A stretch of 64,000 nucleotides of DNA from Microbacterium sp. VKM Ac-2923 (GTDB lineage: Bacteria > Actinomycetota > Actinomycetes > Actinomycetales > Microbacteriaceae), in NCBI RefSeq assembly GCF_022815605.1, contig NZ_JALGRP010000004.1:186001-250000 (forward strand), read 5' to 3'. Positions 60,953 through 64,000 of the stretch are shown here, in pieces; positions within the stretch are counted from its first letter, which is position 1; the number at the start of each line of letters is the position of its first letter. The position numbers and the translations under genes are program-made. The notes beneath the pieces are model-generated. The model was not told where the DNA came from. It made no database searches and saw only the letters and a program-made list of their open reading frames with translations.

Positions 60953-61921
60953 TCAGGAGGCGAACGCCTCGGCGGCCGAGCGGTAGAGCTTCGTGTAGGC
61001 CTGGATGCCCTCGTCGAGGTAGAAACTCCCGTCCAGGTAGACGATCTGGTTCTTCTGCACCGCGGGGACGTTCTTGAGCGCCTCGGCGTTCTCGACGAGA
61101 TCCGTCGCCGAGACGTAGCCGTCCTCGCCGAACATCGCGTCGCGGTCGAGGACGAAGAGCCACTCGGGGTTCGCCGCGGCGATCGCCTCGACGCTGATGT
61201 CGTCTCCGTGCGAGGCATCCTCGGCCGAACGTTCCAGAGCGGGGGTCAGCCCCAGCGTGGGGAACAGCACGCCGACACCACGGCCTTCGCCGGGAGCGGC
61301 GTAGGCGATCTTGCCGCCGGAGGTGATGAGGCCCATCACGGTCTGCGACGGGTCGTAGGCCGCCTTCGCGTCGGCGATCGCCGCGTCGAGATCGGCGGAG
61401 AGCTTCGCGGCCTCGTCGTCCTTGCCGAACACCTGACCGAGGATCGCCGTCTGGCGCTTGAGCTCGGAGGTGTGGTCCTCGGCGTCGCGGGGGCTCGTCT
61501 CGATCGTCGCGGGCTGGATGTCCTTCAGCTGGTCGTAGATCTCGCGGAAGCGATAGCCGCCGACGATGAGGTCGGGGTCGGCCGCGAGGATGTTCTCGAT
61601 GTTCGGCTCGCGGTGCAGGCCGGCGTCGAGCACCTCGTCGCCGCCCGACAGCGAGGGCCAGAGGTCGTACATGAGGGGCTTGGGAGCCGCGACGAGCGTC
61701 ACGCCCCACTCGCTGAGGGTCTCGAACGTCGTGTTGTCGAGGGCGACCACCCGCTCGGGGGCCACGGGCACCTCGATCGCGCCGTGGTTGTCTTCGACGG
61801 TGACGGTGCTCGGGGCCGCGGCCTCGTCGGCGGGTGCGGCGGCTCCCGAGGAGCAGCCCGCGAGGGCGAGGGCGGCCACCAGGGATGCGGCGGCGAGGGG
61901 ACGGAACAGGCGGATACTCAT
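60953..61921 (-). CDS. iron-siderophore ABC importer, binding lipoprotein
   Basis: 322 residues. Lipoprotein signal with Cys23 (ALALAGCSSG). Class III binding fold of the FatB/CeuE/YclQ type: VPVAPERVVALDNTTFETLS, DPDLIVGGYRFREIYDQL, EYS-type long helix, and IAAANPEWLFVLDRD. It captures a ferric siderophore outside the membrane; which one is not readable. The ATG at 61921 follows GGAGAG. It heads the importer operon and is downstream of a DtxR box shared with the divergent reductase. Confidence 0.92.
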   Translation of the reverse strand: MSIRLFRPLAAASLVAALALAGCSSGAAAPADEAAAPSTVTVEDNHGAIEVPVAPERVVALDNTTFETLSEWGVTLVAAPKPLMYDLWPSLSGGDEVLDAGLHREPNIENILAADPDLIVGGYRFREIYDQLKDIQPATIETSPRDAEDHTSELKRQTAILGQVFGKDDEAAKLSADLDAAIADAKAAYDPSQTVMGLITSGGKIAYAAPGEGRGVGVLFPTLGLTPALERSAEDASHGDDISVEAIAAANPEWLFVLDRDAMFGEDGYVSATDLVENAEALKNVPAVQKNQIVYLDGSFYLDEGIQAYTKLYRSAAEAFAS

Positions 61922-61983
61922 GCGAATCTCTCCAGTGCTGTGTGCGAGTCGGTCCACCGCGAGGACGAGCGGCGGACGAAACG

Positions 61984-62002
61984 TTAGGTTAGCCTTACCT
62001 TC
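61984..62002. promoter_or_regulatory. DtxR/IdeR iron box
   Basis: TTAGGTTAGCCTTACCTTC differs at few positions from the DtxR/IdeR consensus (TTAGGTTAG-S-CTAACCTAA). It lies between the divergent binding-protein gene and reductase gene and contains the -10 box TAGCCT of the reductase, so iron-loaded repressor would block both directions. Confidence 0.88.
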
Positions 62003-62791
62003 GTGAAGATGTCGAACCCGCACCTCGGACCCCCCACCGCAGCCCGCCTCGAACCCCGACGGAACGAGCTGGTCTTCCGCTCTGCGACCTTGGCGGAGCG
62101 CACCTTCCTCACCCCGTCCTACGTCCGCCTGCGACTCGAAGGGCCCGACCTGCGCGGCTTCGACTCACCCGGCGCCGACGACCACATCCGCGTGTTCTTC
62201 CCCGCGGGGCCCGTCGACGACGTCCGGTCCGCGCCGAGTCGCGAGTACACCCCGGTGGACTGGGATGCCGGATCGGGTCGGCTCGACATCGACATCGCGC
62301 TGCACGGCGCCGGTGTCGGCAGCCGCTGGGCGCAAGACGCACCGATCGGCGCTCCGGTGGGCGTGGGCGGCCCTCGCGGGTCGATGGTCCTGGTCGGGAG
62401 GCCCGATGCGTGGCTGCTCGCGGGAGACGAAACGGCGGTCCCGGCCATCCGCCGGTTCACTTCGGCGATGGACGACGACGCCGTGGGGCGCATCGCCGTG
62501 GAGGTGCCGGATGCCGCGCACGACCTCGCCGTGCACGCACCTCCCGGGGTCGAAATCGTGCACCTGCACCGGGGCACGCGGCCCGCGGGCGAGGAGCTCG
62601 CCGACTGGCTCGACGCTCTCGACGTCGAGGAACGACCCGTCGGGTGCGTCTTCGGCTTCGTGGCTGCCGAGCAGTCGATCGTCCGGGCCGGGCGCGCGCT
62701 CCTGCTCGATCGATGGACGGGTGACCCGGGCGCCACGGTCGTGAAGGGCTACTGGAAGCGCGGCACCGCCGAGTACCACGCGCCGCACTAG
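62003..62791 (+). CDS. siderophore-interacting protein (ferric-siderophore reductase)
   Basis: 262 residues, SIP family: SREYTPVDWD FAD region, LDIDIALHGAGVGSRWAQ, LLAGDETAVPAIRRF, and FVAAEQSIVRAGRALL with GYWKRG. Releases iron from imported siderophore. GTG at 62003 is seven bases after TAGCCT; an ATG at 62009 is the alternative. Iron-controlled through the box it abuts. Its TAG stop shares the palindrome CTAG with the stop of the convergent GNAT gene. Confidence 0.92.
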   Translation: MKMSNPHLGPPTAARLEPRRNELVFRSATLAERTFLTPSYVRLRLEGPDLRGFDSPGADDHIRVFFPAGPVDDVRSAPSREYTPVDWDAGSGRLDIDIALHGAGVGSRWAQDAPIGAPVGVGGPRGSMVLVGRPDAWLLAGDETAVPAIRRFTSAMDDDAVGRIAVEVPDAAHDLAVHAPPGVEIVHLHRGTRPAGEELADWLDALDVEERPVGCVFGFVAAEQSIVRAGRALLLDRWTGDPGATVVKGYWKRGTAEYHAPH

Positions 62792-63777
62792 TCGCGCGCC
62801 GTGGGCGCCCCTTGGTCGTCGACCGAGGCATACAGTTCGCACACGGTGTCGTAGTAGTCGCGCGTCTGCCCCGCCGGGCGCAGACCGACCCGCTCGGCGA
62901 CGGCCCCCGACGCCGTGTTCTCGGGGTTCGTCACCGCGATGACCCCCCGGATGCCGTGCGCCCGGGCGAGGGCGAGCAGCGCGGCCGCCGCCTCGGTCGC
63001 GTACCCCGCCCCCCAGGCATCGGGGTGGAAGTGCCAGCCGATCTCGATTCCTTCCGGATGCCCGTCACCGGCGCGCGCCGACCACGGGATGCGCTTGAGC
63101 AGCACCGAGCCGAGGCGTGCCCCCTCGCTCGTCTCGACGGCACGCACGCCGAGCAGACCTTCGGCCAGTCCCGACCAGCAATCGAGCAGGGCATCGACCT
63201 CGGCGGCGTCCGCCATCACCCGCCCGTCGCCCAGGTATCGACGTACCTCGGGTCGGCGATACATATCAAAGAGGAACGCGCGGTCGGCGTCATCGCGGGT
63301 CCACTCCCGCAGCACGAGCCGCTCGGTCGCCAGACGCGTCCGCCGCATCGGCAGGTGCGGGATCCCGTCCTCGGCGAAGGGCGCGCCGGACACCAGGAAA
63401 CCGAAACGCCCGTACCAGCTCGCGAGGTGCGCCTGGGCGTCGAGCAGGATCGGGATGCCGGGGACCTCGGCATCCAGCACCTCGACCGCCGCGCGCATGA
63501 GATCGGCGGCGATGCCGCGGCCCCGCGCCCCGGAAGCCGTCGCGACGCGGCCGATCCGCGTGTTGTCGGCCTCGCGGAGGATGCGCAGGGTGGCCAGCAC
63601 CTCGTCGCCCTCGCTCGCCCACAGCAGCTCCGCGCCGGGCTCGATGTCACGACCGTCGATCTCGGGGTAGGCCGCCTGCTGCTCCACCACGAAGACGGTC
63701 ACCCGCAGCCACATCAGGCGGTAGAGGGTGAGGGGGTCGATGCCGGCGACGGGCGCCCGGTGCAGGGTGACGGCCAT
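62788..63777 (-). CDS. tandem GNAT protein: ElaA-like plus RimJ/RimL-like
   Basis: 329 residues with two acetyltransferase domains. Residues about 1-148 are ElaA-like (LTLYRLMWLRVTVFVVEQQ, GRVATASGARGRGIAADLM, LDAQAHLASWYGRFGF). Residues about 149-325 are RimJ/RimL-like (RLATERLVLREWTRDDADRA, IEIGWHFHPDAWGAGYATEA, VTNPENTASGAVAERVGL). Substrates unknown. Start at ATG 63777: TACGGT is six bases before it, favouring it over the adjacent ATG at 63780. Confidence 0.88.
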   Translation of the reverse strand: MAVTLHRAPVAGIDPLTLYRLMWLRVTVFVVEQQAAYPEIDGRDIEPGAELLWASEGDEVLATLRILREADNTRIGRVATASGARGRGIAADLMRAAVEVLDAEVPGIPILLDAQAHLASWYGRFGFLVSGAPFAEDGIPHLPMRRTRLATERLVLREWTRDDADRAFLFDMYRRPEVRRYLGDGRVMADAAEVDALLDCWSGLAEGLLGVRAVETSEGARLGSVLLKRIPWSARAGDGHPEGIEIGWHFHPDAWGAGYATEAAAALLALARAHGIRGVIAVTNPENTASGAVAERVGLRPAGQTRDYYDTVCELYASVDDQGAPTARD

Positions 63778-63898
63778 CATCCGACCGTACCCGCCGGGTA
63801 CGACACGGCTCGCGCGCACGCGCACCCCGGATGGGCGGGCGCAGGCGGGCCCCGCGCACCGGTGGACCGATGTCGGAGGGGCACGCTAGCCTCCGGTC

Positions 63899-64000
63899 AT
63901 GTCTTTCCAGTCGTATCTCGACAACATCGAAACCAAGACCGGGCTGACCCCGCGTCAGTTCATCGCCCTGGCGGAGGAGCGCGGGTACGGCCCGGGCACG
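63899..64000 (+). CDS. DUF4287 protein, N-terminal fragment
   Basis: The first 34 codons only; the gene runs off the right edge. MSFQSYLDNIETKTGLTPRQ is the typical start of DUF4287 proteins (small, unknown role). The ATG is preceded by TAGCCT and six bases, a leaderless start. Confidence 0.85.
   Translation, partial: MSFQSYLDNIETKTGLTPRQFIALAEERGYGPGT

Noticed and set aside
1..64000. tRNA or rRNA genes
   Set aside because: No T-loop-like GGTTCGAATCC with matching acceptor stem was found on either strand by eye; a tRNA finder was not run.

Overview
The window is a high-GC (about 70%) actinobacterial chromosome segment. It looks like a Microbacteriaceae member close to Microbacterium, judged from protein content without a database search. 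Signs are a menaquinone-only quinone pathway, F420-type LLM oxidoreductases, a 452-residue archaeal-type AspRS, the 32-residue ribosomal protein bS22, a BldC-like HTH protein, and many promoters whose -10 box sits 6-8 bases before the start codon (leaderless transcription). Most of it is ordinary chromosomal backbone. No tRNA, rRNA, insertion sequence, phage gene or CRISPR array was seen.

Layout. 1-1300: start of a lipoprotein gene and a lower-GC patch with a two-TM GAF-like protein. 1364-15282: menaquinone region with menG, a polyprenyl synthase, fprA, menF, menD, menA, menE, menB and menC, mixed with PPK2, a DUF402 protein, an LLM oxidoreductase and two small membrane proteins; menH and a DHNA-CoA thioesterase are not seen. 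15269-20982: TetR regulator, tandem operators, an MMPL transporter carrying a degenerate ABC-ATPase-like tail, and a YhgE/Pip membrane protein. 20973-21164: twelve 16-bp repeats that begin across the yhgE stop codon. 21329-26035: System II cytochrome c maturation operon (phosphatase, TlpA, CcdA, ResB, CcsB). 26115-33665: DedA, AspRS, an ABC ATPase lacking catalytic residues, a Dabb/glutaredoxin/rhodanese group, bS22, an HTH protein, ArsR and a Trk/Ktr potassium system. 33738-49181: housekeeping and small genes (proC, hydrolase, LLM oxidoreductase, tadA, upp, a nuclease-helicase, nadE, aldo-keto reductase, nucleosidase, MFS transporter). 49220-53379: sbcD-sbcC.

54537-55611 holds the most unusual feature: a strong promoter and leaderless 33-codon ORF ending in a Cys/Met-rich segment, followed by a hairpin and then a PhoB-type winged-helix protein. 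55727-56916: AlkA-like glycosylase and a 65-bp tandem duplication. 56955-62791: iron-siderophore region with two siderophore-interacting reductases, an ABC importer (binding protein, two permeases, ATPase) and a DtxR/IdeR box between the divergent importer and reductase. The window ends with a double-GNAT protein and the start of a DUF4287 gene.

Functional links: the men genes supply the electron carrier for the respiratory chain whose c-type cytochromes need the ccs/res operon; the DtxR box should couple siderophore uptake and iron release to iron status; the TetR operators should couple the MMPL-YhgE envelope pair to an unknown ligand.
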